Source: Arachidicoccus rhizosphaerae
Lineage (GTDB): Bacteria; Bacteroidota; Bacteroidia; Chitinophagales; Chitinophagaceae
Direction of reading: 5' to 3'
Assembly (NCBI RefSeq): GCF_900107765.1
Contig: NZ_FNQY01000020.1
Location: 1 to 64,000, forward strand
Length of the DNA stretch: 64,000 nucleotides
Below the pieces are notes generated by a model. It was not told the origin of the DNA. It did not search any database and saw nothing but the letters and a program-made list of their open reading frames with translations. Positions 1 to 9,220 of the stretch are shown in pieces (position 1 is the first letter of the stretch; every line of letters begins with the position of its first letter). Made by a program: the position numbers and the translations under genes.

Positions 1-1
1 G

Positions 2-175
2 GTCCTGGAAGGAAGTTTTGGCAATGAGAAAAATCACTATCATTTAAATAAAATCAAAGCCAGGAACCAGTCTACCGAGACCTGCTGGATCTTCTTTGGC
101 ATCCTTACAGCAAACGCATCCATTATCAGCAAAAGAATGCAACAGGCCGCACAGATTAAAAGCACAGCGGCCTAG
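2..175 (+). CDS. Transposase, C-terminal fragment (5' end outside window)
   Basis: An open frame enters from the left edge and stops with TAG at 173-175, giving 57 residues. It contains a segment reading LEGSFGNEKNHYHLNKIKAR followed by WIFFGILTANA. From memory, this 'GSFGN-K-HY' block followed by 'WIFFG-TANA' matches the last conserved part of DDE transposases of the ISNCY type; the exact family is uncertain. The glutamate in the LEGSFG block would be the last acidic residue of a DDE triad. The gene is cut by the window, so whether the element is intact cannot be judged. No clear terminal inverted repeat was found after it. Confidence 0.55.
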   Translation, partial: VLEGSFGNEKNHYHLNKIKARNQSTETCWIFFGILTANASIISKRMQQAAQIKSTAA

Positions 176-247
176 AATTAACACGCTTATCTTATCCAAC
201 CGGGCTAAATAACAGCTCCGATGGTCTTGCTATGTCCCGTCTACAAA

Positions 248-291
248 AAATCCTCTCTTTAATTCCGTTTTATGGAAAAAAGAGAGGATTT
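248..291. terminator. Perfect 13-bp hairpin after transposase fragment
   Basis: Bases 248-260 (AAATCCTCTCTTT) are exactly complementary to 279-291, with an 18-base loop. An A-run precedes the left arm and a T-rich stretch follows the right arm, so it could end transcription from either side: the transposase on the plus strand or lnt on the minus strand. The rest of 176-470 shows no convincing gene. Confidence 0.5.
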
Positions 292-470
292 ATTAGTTTA
301 ATATTTAATATGTGGCAACTCCTTTTAAGAGTTTACAGGAACACCCTACGTATATATTTAAATCCAGCGTCTAGTGTTAGATTGTTTAGCGCTGGTCATC
401 TTTGCTGTACTTATAAATGGTGGCTGGCTCTTTATGGAAGGGAAGCCTTATTTTAACCATTAGCCGTCCG

Positions 471-2147
471 CTATATGCCTTTTTTAATGGCAGTAAAGGG
501 AATACATAGCACTGTAAGTAATAGCAAGGCATAAAAATATAAGGGCAGGTGGGGGTATCTACTGATAAAGGGTTTGATTTGATTGGGAGACACGTCTACT
601 TGATAGACCCTGGGGGCCGCACTCTTTTGCTTTAGCTGGATAGCGCCGGATGCCTGAATCAGGCCGCAATAGCCCATATTGCTATTAATGGCTAAATCTT
701 TTCTACAGCTAACGGCTCTAAGTCTTGCATGGTAAAAATGCATAGGCATTAAATAGGTATGACTAAACCACCCGTCGTTGCTTAAATTACATAAAAACTG
801 AGCACCCTTTTGGACAGCTTTGTATGCCAGTTTGGGATCAGTGGACTCATTGCAAATAAGAATGCCTGCCTGGCCATAGGGTGTAGGTAACGGGCTATTT
901 TCTTTGCTGCTGACAGCCATAAAGCCATCGCTGCTTCTAAAGGGCATAGCAAGTCCTAAAAACGAGTCTTCAATGACCGATAATAATGTCTGTTTGTCAT
1001 ATCTGCCAATTACCTGTGCATCTGGCAATATGCTATAGACTGAATTATGGACAATACGCATATCAGCAGTGGCTGTATTGATGCCAAGTAAATGGGTAAT
1101 ATGCGCTGAAGCTGTGTTTTGTAATATTGCATTAACCAGGTCGTCATTTTTGCTGTAGGTCCAGGGAATAGCAGATTCTGACCAAAGGGCCAGACCTGGT
1201 TTTGCCTGCGCGGCTTTTTTACTTAAATCTAATAACCGCTGCGCCAGGGCATTGCCCGTATGGTCATCCCATTTTGTTGCAGGGGAGATATTTTCTGACA
1301 GTAGCGCAATTTTAATGACCGGTGTAACGGCACGCTTATTAACGGCTTGCAGCATACCATAACCTATACAAAAATAAAGAAAAATATTGCCCAGTGATAA
1401 CAGGCCCAATTGCCAGCTTTTATTCAGTAAGCATTCAGCCAATAGAAAATTTATCAGAATTACCATAAATGATAATCCGCTTTGCCCCGTTAAAGAGGTA
1501 GGCTGAATCAAATAAATATTTTTAGCAAGCGGCAAGCCAGCGATAAAATTAAACCAGGGAAACCCTGAGCTCACACTACAAAGCGCTGATTCCCAAAGGC
1601 AATACAGGCTGGCTACGGCTAAGGCATTCAAAAAAACGAACCGTAGGTTTTTATCTGTTCCGGTAGTTCTCCGTCTTAATACCACCAGGCTTATAGTGGC
1701 TACGAGTAAAGCGAAGCTTATTGCAAGAATAACCGTTGACAGCAGATACGCTATCCAGCCATAAAGACTACTATTGCCTGTAAAGCGCGCAGCCCCGGCT
1801 ACCATCCAGTTAAAAAGGCATAATCCTATAACAGCGCCAAACAAGGCGCCCGTTTTTGCGCCTTGACAGGCAGCTGTTTTATAATCTTGCTTTGCTTTTT
1901 TGCGATTAGCCGGTAGCAGTTGTCCACCTTTAAGTACGGCGATAAATAAGGGGGCAAATGCCCCCCATATAAATACCTGATTTAACTGACTAAAGCTGTA
2001 AGCAGTGAGCAAGCCTGATAGTACAGTAAGACCTGTGACCGGATGACTAAGATTATAAGGCTTTGCCCGTCCAGCACTTTGCCCATATTGTTCGGGTTTC
2101 GTTTGCTGCCCCCTTAAACCGGGTTTATGGCTACTTTGTCTAGTCAT
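471..2147 (-). CDS. lnt: Apolipoprotein N-acyltransferase (Lnt)
   Basis: Lnt transfers an acyl chain to the amino group of the N-terminal cysteine of lipoproteins, the last step of their maturation in the inner membrane. The 558-residue protein has several hydrophobic segments in residues 40-270, a nitrilase-type domain at about 280-510, and a final hydrophobic segment near the C terminus (about 530-550). The nitrilase triad can be placed: Glu324 (LWSESAIPW), Lys385 (GRYDKQTLL) and Cys432 (LICNEST). The spacing resembles that of the E. coli enzyme (267/335/387, from memory). The N terminus has a polar extension of about 30 residues. It lies 38 bases downstream of the T9SS protein gene on the same strand and may be cotranscribed. 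The many SusD-type lipoproteins in this window would be substrates of the pathway. Confidence 0.88.
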   Translation of the reverse strand: MTRQSSHKPGLRGQQTKPEQYGQSAGRAKPYNLSHPVTGLTVLSGLLTAYSFSQLNQVFIWGAFAPLFIAVLKGGQLLPANRKKAKQDYKTAACQGAKTGALFGAVIGLCLFNWMVAGAARFTGNSSLYGWIAYLLSTVILAISFALLVATISLVVLRRRTTGTDKNLRFVFLNALAVASLYCLWESALCSVSSGFPWFNFIAGLPLAKNIYLIQPTSLTGQSGLSFMVILINFLLAECLLNKSWQLGLLSLGNIFLYFCIGYGMLQAVNKRAVTPVIKIALLSENISPATKWDDHTGNALAQRLLDLSKKAAQAKPGLALWSESAIPWTYSKNDDLVNAILQNTASAHITHLLGINTATADMRIVHNSVYSILPDAQVIGRYDKQTLLSVIEDSFLGLAMPFRSSDGFMAVSSKENSPLPTPYGQAGILICNESTDPKLAYKAVQKGAQFLCNLSNDGWFSHTYLMPMHFYHARLRAVSCRKDLAINSNMGYCGLIQASGAIQLKQKSAAPRVYQVDVSPNQIKPFISRYPHLPLYFYALLLLTVLCIPFTAIKKGI

Positions 2148-2185
2148 CAGTCATTCATTAAAAATATGTTATTGTATACATCAGG

Positions 2186-5062
2186 TTAGGGCACGATTAG
2201 TTTAACTGCCTGACGTACATTATCTGCCGATACTGCTAAAAAGTAAATGCCACTGCTTGGGTAATGATCTAATTGGTAATACCCATTCGCGTTTACAGTT
2301 AATCTTTTTTGCTCCAGTATGCTTCCAGACATATTTATTAAGCGAACGTTAAATGAGGTGCCGGTGTAATTTTTTAAGGAAAACCGGATGGCGTCTTTGG
2401 CGGGGTTAGGACTGACCAGCAACCGGATGGCATTATCCTCCAACAAACCCATTCGTATTGACCGAACCTGCGATTTAGTTACGGCTATGCCCTCATGATA
2501 ACTTAGCCGGTAATAATTAAGGCCGCTGGCGGGCGCCTTATCCACAAATTGATAAGTAGCAGTAGCAGAACTACGGTCTGCTGCCATAACACTACCTATG
2601 GAAACAAAGTTTTTATTATCCGTGCTTCTTTCAATGATGAACGTCTCATTCGCTGTATTTTGAGCCATTTGCCAGCTTAGTTTTACATTTGATGCACCAT
2701 ATTTTTGCGCCTTGAAATACGTTAGTCCAACGGGAAGTGCGGCAGAGGTATTTACCTGAACGGCATCTGTATAACGAAGCTGGTTGTCCATATTATAAAT
2801 ACCAACCCTATAGTAGTTAAGACCGGTCGCTGGAGTTAGATCTGTGGCTTCATAATGGGCCAGACGGGTCGAGTCTGTACCCGGAACGGACGTAAAAGTG
2901 GACCAGTTGATCCCATCTGTGCTGCGCTGAAGATCAAAAGATAAATTGGTTGAGGTGGCAGTAGTCCAGTTTAACGCCACCGTTGAATGAACCAACTGTC
3001 CGGTGAGGCTTACCAGTGAATCGGGGGAAGACAGATTGGAGTAAGGGGAGAGCGCTAATAGTTTTGCCCTGGCATATATGGGTAAGTAGGTGGATTTTAC
3101 GGCCATCTGCATCGCCACAGAGCCTGAACTTCCATTGGATTCATTGACAAATGGATAAACAGAGTAAGTGAAAGTATAATAGCCGTCTTTTGGACTGGGG
3201 TCCAAATGACCTTCATAAGCCAATATGCCTTCCTGTGCAGGGATATTATAAATGACCGTTTTATTCCCCCAAGGGCCATATGGTGTAGGGGCAAACCAGG
3301 CATCGATCTCGTTGCTTAGATTAGGTACCCCTGACATCACATAGTTGCCTCGTGCTAACTTAAGCACATTACCTGCAGCTACGCCTGCTACTATTTGTTT
3401 AGCCTGGCTGTAATCAGTAGACCAGCTGTCATCTGTCTGTAAGTATTCCCAGGGAGTCTGTGAATCAAATTGTCCAATGGGCACTCTGGCTACAATGGTA
3501 TGCATTTCATAGGTGCCGCTGGACTGCCCAAAATAGATATAATTATATAAGCTGTCGCTTATTATACAATTAGGGCTCACGTCTATGGTGGCTGGTAGTT
3601 TGGTTAATCCTGTCGGCGTTAAGTCTGGCAGAGAAAGTGTTCCTACATAACTATTACCCGTATAGTTGCCGCCACTGATTTCTATTAATAAAACCTTTAA
3701 GCTGCCATTTTCAATAATGCCGCCACTTTGCCAAAATAGGTTACCATTGCCTGGACTAAAAAGGGAAGTGCTATTAGGGGCTGTGCCTCCATATATGGAT
3801 TGAAGCTGATTATTTTCTTGTTTTACAATTAAATTATTGATAATATGGCCTGAACTGATAACGTTCGTATTGGGGTTAATATCTCCCATGAAGGAGTCGT
3901 TATATACCCAGGCCACAGATCCGTCTGGCAGCAGCACCGGATTATTATTGTCTCCGGATAGCCAGCCATAGGTTTCATTGAAATTATTTTGCCAGTTATA
4001 GGTTTGTTGCACATCAATATTGGGGTTTGTTTTTTGATTAATCAGCTCAATATCATCCAGGTAATAAGTAGCCGTGGAATTAAACTGAAACTTTATATTT
4101 AACTGATTTTCTGTTATATGAAAAGCATATTGATACATTTGCCAACCGTTGCTGTTGTCATCAAACCTGTCATAAATTTGATAATGATTGGTAACACTTG
4201 TCGTATTGGTACTTAAATTAAGGTCTAGCTGGGCATTTCGGGTATCACTGATGGCCCAGAATCTGAGAATATATATTCCGGTATCTTGTAATGTTACAGG
4301 AGCCGCTTCCAGGGAAACACTGTTCGCGTTACCAGGGTTGGTTACCTGGACGGCCAAGGCCTTAGCTCCTGTGTGGTACTGTAAATCAGTTTGTGTAATG
4401 GCTATAGAAGCTGCGCTGCCGGCACCTATAGTGGAGCTCCAGTTATTTAGATCGTTTTCAAAACCTCCATTTGTAAGTAAGGCGGCAGGTGCAGCCTTAA
4501 ATGCCGTTCCTGTTGTTGTAAGAGCGGGCAGGGTAGAAGGCGGATCGCCTGCGCTGGATTTAAAGTAATAGGTTGTTCCAGCAAGGATTTGCTCTGTTGG
4601 CTTTATACACCATTCGTATTCTCTTTTGGTATCATCTAAGACGGTATCTGTTAGCTGGTCTTGACGGGTAATGATGATGCCTGGCACAAAACTTTGGCTG
4701 GTTCCCGTCATTTGCTCCGTCGTTGGATCGCCATGCGATATATAGGCATTATCACCTCCCAGGACAAAAGCATTAATGGCAGAATTATCGGTAATGGTAT
4801 ACCATGGCCCGTCAGTAGAAGTAGCATACTTCAGCGTATGGTCCATGGTTTTGGTATCTCCTGTAGTATTGGCAAATTCTATGCGAAGCCTAATGGCCTT
4901 ATAATCACTAATACTGACAGCGTTATCCTGGTCAGCCTTCCAGGTAGCGCTGGCCTCAGATCCGTCATTATTATGCCAGCGCCAGTGAGTTTGCGTTAGA
5001 TTGGCAAAGCTGTAATGAATAGAAATTAAAATAAGTACAATGCAAAGCAGGAACTTTTTCAT
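2186..5062 (-). CDS. Secreted multidomain protein: CBM-like, DUF4185/DUF5005-type propeller, T9SS sorting domain
   Basis: The start at 5062 (958 residues) is preferred over 5098 because it opens a clean signal peptide (MKKFLLCIVLILIS...) ending near SFA. Then follow an N-terminal domain (about 21-180) opening with THWRWHNNDGSE, an opening I associate with secreted Bacteroidota proteins; a jelly-roll CBM4/9-like segment (about 195-340, 'LLTNGGFENDLNNW'); a beta-propeller-like region (about 355-665, 'GWLSGDNNNPVLLPDGS', 'WVYNDSFMGD') resembling DUF4185/DUF5005; two fibronectin-like repeats (about 690-875, each with 'NYYR'); and a type A T9SS sorting domain (about 880-958, 'VSPNPAKDAIRFSL' to 'GIYFLAV'). 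It should be exported and attached to the cell surface or released. Activity is unproven. DUF4185 relatives include endo-D-arabinanases (GH183), so a glycanase role is possible. Confidence 0.8.
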   Translation of the reverse strand: MKKFLLCIVLILISIHYSFANLTQTHWRWHNNDGSEASATWKADQDNAVSISDYKAIRLRIEFANTTGDTKTMDHTLKYATSTDGPWYTITDNSAINAFVLGGDNAYISHGDPTTEQMTGTSQSFVPGIIITRQDQLTDTVLDDTKREYEWCIKPTEQILAGTTYYFKSSAGDPPSTLPALTTTGTAFKAAPAALLTNGGFENDLNNWSSTIGAGSAASIAITQTDLQYHTGAKALAVQVTNPGNANSVSLEAAPVTLQDTGIYILRFWAISDTRNAQLDLNLSTNTTSVTNHYQIYDRFDDNSNGWQMYQYAFHITENQLNIKFQFNSTATYYLDDIELINQKTNPNIDVQQTYNWQNNFNETYGWLSGDNNNPVLLPDGSVAWVYNDSFMGDINPNTNVISSGHIINNLIVKQENNQLQSIYGGTAPNSTSLFSPGNGNLFWQSGGIIENGSLKVLLIEISGGNYTGNSYVGTLSLPDLTPTGLTKLPATIDVSPNCIISDSLYNYIYFGQSSGTYEMHTIVARVPIGQFDSQTPWEYLQTDDSWSTDYSQAKQIVAGVAAGNVLKLARGNYVMSGVPNLSNEIDAWFAPTPYGPWGNKTVIYNIPAQEGILAYEGHLDPSPKDGYYTFTYSVYPFVNESNGSSGSVAMQMAVKSTYLPIYARAKLLALSPYSNLSSPDSLVSLTGQLVHSTVALNWTTATSTNLSFDLQRSTDGINWSTFTSVPGTDSTRLAHYEATDLTPATGLNYYRVGIYNMDNQLRYTDAVQVNTSAALPVGLTYFKAQKYGASNVKLSWQMAQNTANETFIIERSTDNKNFVSIGSVMAADRSSATATYQFVDKAPASGLNYYRLSYHEGIAVTKSQVRSIRMGLLEDNAIRLLVSPNPAKDAIRFSLKNYTGTSFNVRLINMSGSILEQKRLTVNANGYYQLDHYPSSGIYFLAVSADNVRQAVKLIVP

Positions 5063-5925
5063 GGATAATCCAGGTTTTGAAAGTTGATAATAGCGCATCG
5101 GTAGCAGGCTTAATAGATATAAGGTTACAGTTTAAGTTGGGGCGGCTCGGAAAATAGCGCTTGAATTGAATATGAAATGCACCGATGCTATTTATACAAG
5201 GACACATCTTATACTGTCTACCGCCATTTAGCCCCGGTTATTTTTTTTCGTTTTTTTTAAACAGCCGTTTATAATTGGAAGCAAATTCTGTTTTTCCTGG
5301 GTTTGTTTTTGCCTTGCTGAATCCGTGGGAGGCGAGGGGATAAGCCTGGTTACATGTCTTGGACAAATATCTGAAAATTTAATGAAGGATGATCAACCGT
5401 TGCCATTTGTGCATCTGACATATTGCCTGGCTAAAAGTGTCACGGTGGGATGTTGTAATTGTTGGAAGTCTGCTAGCCCGTTCTGGTACCTAATGATCGA
5501 AGCAGGATTAATTGGCTGGATTTTACTTGGTTTTTTTCATTGGCTTTTAATCGATGTTGACGTTGATATTAATTGGCAGATAATGGCCTGGTCGTGATAA
5601 ATTTGCAGCCAAATTTTCAGATGCTGCCTGGAACATTCCCCATATTATCAGAGGCAAAAAGCTCAATCGGAAATTTTCAATTATTTTTCTATCTAACTCG
5701 CTTTATGTTAACAAAATAAAAAATAAATTTAAAAATTTTTAGATAAATTGTTTGCTAAATCGATTTAATGGCCTAATATTGTTCAGGCTTTCAATAATAC
5801 CATCAGGATCTGATAAAATAATCAAGGTAAATTAACAATACTTTTATAAAGCAAATGATTAATATTTGCACCATATTTTCTTAAAATAATAAAACTTTTG
5901 CTTTCACTAACTAAATGTCTAAGTA
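5063..5925. other. Intergenic, no supported gene
   Basis: About 860 bases between the divergent T9SS-protein gene and the ECF sigma gene. It becomes AT-rich toward the right. An open frame at 5325-5597 exists, but its protein has no recognisable domain or ribosome site and is probably chance. No exact TAnnTTTG promoter element was found for the sigma gene; the closest is TAATATTTG near 5858, with one base too many. Confidence 0.6.
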
Positions 5926-6486
5926 ATGAACACTTTTAAGATATGTACGGATTTGGAACTGTTTGATGCATTCAAAACAGGCGACAATTTGGCTTTTGAA
6001 CAAATTTATAACCGGTATTGGAATAGTTTGCTTAGTGAAGCTTACCGGCTTACCGGCTCCAAGGCATTATCCAAAGACCTGGTACAGGATATATTTGTGG
6101 CGATTTATCAGAAGGCTGCCAGAATTGAAATTAAATATTCTTTTAAAGCTTATTTATTTCAGACGCTCAGATATAAAATTATTAATGCCAGAAGAGATTA
6201 TTTAATCCATGACCATTGTCATCAGGATATCTATTATAGATCGATAAGCGAAAACGTTTTTCCAAGTCCGCTTGAAACCAAAGAATTACATCAACATGTC
6301 AGGTCTGCCGTCGCAGAGCTTCCCAAAAAATGTAAGCAAGTATTTTTATTAAGCAGGGAGGAGCAGTATTCACATAAGGCTATATCCAGACAACTAAATA
6401 TTTCTACTTCTACCGTAGAAAAGCATATCGTTAAGGCCCTTAAGATTTTGAAAGTCAAACTTAATTACCAGCAGATCAGATGCTAG
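5926..6486 (+). CDS. ECF-family RNA polymerase sigma factor
   Basis: 186 residues, the usual size for an ECF sigma factor. Region 2 is at about 20-95 ('DNLAFEQIYNRYW', 'DLVQDIFVAIYQK', 'YSFKAYLFQTLRYKI') and region 4 at about 125-178 ('ELPKKCKQVFLLSREE', 'HKAISRQLNISTSTVEKHI', a helix-turn-helix). In Bacteroidota such sigma factors often sit with a FecR-type anti-sigma gene and a SusC receptor carrying a signalling (STN) domain. Neither is seen here: the next gene is a GH92 enzyme 68 bases downstream, and the SusC proteins of the locus begin with a carboxypeptidase-regulatory-like domain instead. It is the only regulator gene in the locus, so it is the best candidate to control the genes up to 27692, but its own control is unknown. 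Confidence 0.9.
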   Translation: MNTFKICTDLELFDAFKTGDNLAFEQIYNRYWNSLLSEAYRLTGSKALSKDLVQDIFVAIYQKAARIEIKYSFKAYLFQTLRYKIINARRDYLIHDHCHQDIYYRSISENVFPSPLETKELHQHVRSAVAELPKKCKQVFLLSREEQYSHKAISRQLNISTSTVEKHIVKALKILKVKLNYQQIRC

Positions 6487-6554
6487 TGATTGACCATACT
6501 GCCGACTATTACGGATCCTTAAAAAAATGAATCATCTACAATACGTACTCTGTC

Positions 6555-8876
6555 ATGAAGTCTTTATCCTTATTTAGATATACCGGTTTATTATTTGCAT
6601 GTGTACTGCTGGGCATGATATGTAGCTCCGTATATGCGCAACAGACAGAAGCTGATTTAGTGCAATATGTCAATACCCTGCAGGGGACTGCCTCCAGCCC
6701 CGGATATTCTACTGGCAATGTCTACCCAACGGTAGCCCTGCCTTTTGGGGTTAATTTTTGGTCTCCACAAACCGGCCATAACGGGGATGGCTGGAAATAC
6801 CGGTACGATGAGCTGTCTATCAGGGGATTTGGACAGACACATCAGTGTAGTCCCTGGATGAACGATTATGGTGTTTTTACCTTGATGCCCATAACGGGGC
6901 AGTTGATTGTAAATGAAGATAAAAGAGCCAGCAGCTTTACCCACAAAAATGAAAAAGCTGCTCCAGATAGTTATGAGGTTCGTTTTGATAATGGTATAAA
7001 AGCTGGCGTTACGCCTACTGAAAGAGGAGCTGTATTTCAGTTTGATTACCCTAAAAATAACCAGGCCTATCTTTTACTAGACGGGTATACGGGTTTAAGC
7101 GATTTTCATATAGATCAAAAAAGAAAAGAAATTACAGGCTTTGTGAGAAACGGTCTATTTATCCCGGGCAATTTTAAAAATTACGTGGTTGTACGTTTTA
7201 ATGTACCCTTTGAATCCTTTGGTAGTTGGGACGGTAAAACGGGCGAAATAACAAAGGGCGCCCTTCAGGTCAATGGGGAGAAAAAAGGTCTTTTTTTAGG
7301 TTTTAAAAAGGGAACAAAACTGGAAGTAAAAGTTGCTTCTTCCTATATCAGCCTGGACCAGGCTAAGTTAAATCTGGACAGAGAGATCGGTGTCCAATCC
7401 TTTCAGCAAATTAAAAAAGAGGCGCATAAAATCTGGAATGAAAAGCTGGGGCAAATTGAGGTCAAGGGCAAAAGTGAGCCAGATTTGCAGACCTTTTATA
7501 GTTGTTTATTCAGATCCAGTCTTTTTCCCTGCAAGTTCTATGACCTGGACGCTAAGGGAAATCCTTATTATTACAGTCCAAACGACGGAAAGCTTCATCA
7601 GGGGTATTTTTATACGGACGACGGTTACTGGGATACCTTCCGGGCGAAATTTCCGCTCTATAATATTTTGCAACCTACGATGCAGGGCCGTTATATGAAG
7701 GCCATTTTAGCCGTCAAAAGAGAATGTGGCTGGTTGCCGTCCTGGTCTTTCCCGGGAGAAACGGGTGGCGTAATGATTGGCAATCACGCTATTTCTGTTT
7801 TAACGGACGCCTGGATGAAAGGCATTCACAGTTTTAACCCGGATACTGCACTGGCCTATTATCTGCACGAGGTCAGCGGTTCCGCTCCTGACGGCAGGTA
7901 TGGTAGAAAAGAATCTGCCGATTATTTTAAACTGGGTTTTGTGCCTTATAAGTCTGGCGAAGTAGGGTCTACGGCAAAAACCTTGGAATATTGTTATGAT
8001 GATTTTTGTGCCTACCAACTGGCAAAAGCAACAGGTAACCGTTTTTATGAACAGATTTTTGCCCGTCAACTCTATAACTATAAAAAGGTCTTTAACCCTG
8101 CCACTGGTTTTATGGAAGGCAGAGATAGTCTGGGCAGGTTTGATCCAGATTTTAATCCGTTTAGCTGGGGTGGACCTTTTGTGGAAGGTAATAGCTGGCA
8201 TTATAGCTGGTCTGTTTTTCATGATGTGGCAGGGCTGATTCAGTTAATGGGCGGCAATAAAGCCTTTATTCAAAAAATAGACCATTTATTTAATGGGCCA
8301 GATAGCATTATTGTGGGTAGTTATAGAGATACCATCCATGAAATGCGGGAAATGGTGACAGCTAAAATGGGACAGTATGCCCAGGGCAATGAACCTATTG
8401 AACATTTACCTTATTTATATAGCTATGCTGGTGCACCCTGGAAAACACAGCTGCATGTGAGAGCTATTATGCGAAAGCTCTTTAATGCAGGTCCCGAGGG
8501 CTATCCCGGAGATGAAGATCAGGGCCAGATGTCTGCCTGGTATGTGTTAAATGCGCTGGGATTATATAGTGTGTGTCCAGGGACTAGCCAGTATGTAATT
8601 GGCAGCCCTTTATTTGATAAGGCCACGATTCATCTGGAAAATGGCCATGATTTTATCATTGAGACCCACCATAACAGTGCTGAGAATATTTATATCCAGT
8701 CTGCCTTGCTTAATGGAGAACCTTTTACAGCGAATTATCTGGATTACAACACACTTATGGAAGGAGGGACCCTGGTTTTTGAAATGGGGCCGCTGCCAAA
8801 TAAACAAAGAGGAACTGGCACACAGGATTTGCCATATTCTTTGTCAGACCTTAAGCCGCAGGTGGAGAAAAAGTAG
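6555..8876 (+). CDS. GH92 family alpha-mannosidase
   Basis: 773 residues with a signal peptide (about 1-29, ending VYA-QQ). GH92 enzymes are calcium-dependent exo-alpha-mannosidases that invert configuration. Family blocks seen: 'GNVYPTVALPFGVNFWSPQTG' (about 54-74), 'GYWDTFRAKFPLYN' (357-370), 'VEGNSWHYSW' (543-552), 'GNEPIEHLPYLYSYAGAPWKTQ' split around Glu613, the expected general acid, and 'GDEDQGQMSAWY' (652-663), the acidic motif that supplies the base. Length and block order fit a complete enzyme. It follows the ECF sigma gene and precedes the SusD gene at 9221 by 344 bases, so it may be a separate transcript. The product probably acts in the periplasm or on the outer surface; no lipobox is seen. 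Confidence 0.92.
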   Translation: MKSLSLFRYTGLLFACVLLGMICSSVYAQQTEADLVQYVNTLQGTASSPGYSTGNVYPTVALPFGVNFWSPQTGHNGDGWKYRYDELSIRGFGQTHQCSPWMNDYGVFTLMPITGQLIVNEDKRASSFTHKNEKAAPDSYEVRFDNGIKAGVTPTERGAVFQFDYPKNNQAYLLLDGYTGLSDFHIDQKRKEITGFVRNGLFIPGNFKNYVVVRFNVPFESFGSWDGKTGEITKGALQVNGEKKGLFLGFKKGTKLEVKVASSYISLDQAKLNLDREIGVQSFQQIKKEAHKIWNEKLGQIEVKGKSEPDLQTFYSCLFRSSLFPCKFYDLDAKGNPYYYSPNDGKLHQGYFYTDDGYWDTFRAKFPLYNILQPTMQGRYMKAILAVKRECGWLPSWSFPGETGGVMIGNHAISVLTDAWMKGIHSFNPDTALAYYLHEVSGSAPDGRYGRKESADYFKLGFVPYKSGEVGSTAKTLEYCYDDFCAYQLAKATGNRFYEQIFARQLYNYKKVFNPATGFMEGRDSLGRFDPDFNPFSWGGPFVEGNSWHYSWSVFHDVAGLIQLMGGNKAFIQKIDHLFNGPDSIIVGSYRDTIHEMREMVTAKMGQYAQGNEPIEHLPYLYSYAGAPWKTQLHVRAIMRKLFNAGPEGYPGDEDQGQMSAWYVLNALGLYSVCPGTSQYVIGSPLFDKATIHLENGHDFIIETHHNSAENIYIQSALLNGEPFTANYLDYNTLMEGGTLVFEMGPLPNKQRGTGTQDLPYSLSDLKPQVEKK

Positions 8877-9220
8877 ATGATCCAATACTTGTAGGGCAAT
8901 ATCAGACAGGTCTTGCAAAAAAATGATAAAAATATAATGGCGGCAATCTATAATAAATGTGTCCTTATTTTAATAACTGAAGTCTGATTAAAAAGAAAAA
9001 TCAGGTAAGCAGTAAGCTGCACCGGTCCAACGAAAGGAAAGTTGAGAAAAGTAAGTGACAATTATATATAAGATTTTGAGAATCTTATTGGCTTGTAACG
9101 GTTTATGGAATTTATGGGTTGCAAACGTAATGGATATTTTAAAAGGAGGAGTAAAAAGCCAATCCTCAAGGAACTAACTGATGAATTTTTAATATTTATA
9201 GGTTCATAATAATAACGAAT
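8877..9220. other. Intergenic before SusD gene
   Basis: 344 bases without a supported gene. A short hairpin (AAGATT...AATCTT, about 9069-9085) is followed by ordinary sequence. A purine-rich AAAAGGAGGAG occurs at about 9140-9150, but it is some 70 bases ahead of the SusD start and is not followed by a start codon in a supported frame. No exact TTTG/TAnnTTTG promoter was found. Confidence 0.5.

Noticed and set aside
232-456. 74-codon plus-strand frame after the transposase fragment
   Set aside because: It reads through the perfect hairpin at 248-291, has no family resemblance and no ribosome site.
4188-4568. 126-codon frame antisense to the T9SS protein gene
   Set aside because: It lies wholly inside a well-supported gene on the other strand and shows no motif.
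5325-5597. 90-codon frame upstream of the ECF sigma gene
   Set aside because: Composition looks random (many Trp and Cys), no recognisable domain, and a GTG or ATG start without support.
7800-8222. 140-codon frame antisense to the first GH92 gene
   Set aside because: A shadow of the GH92 coding sequence; the sense strand has clear catalytic motifs.
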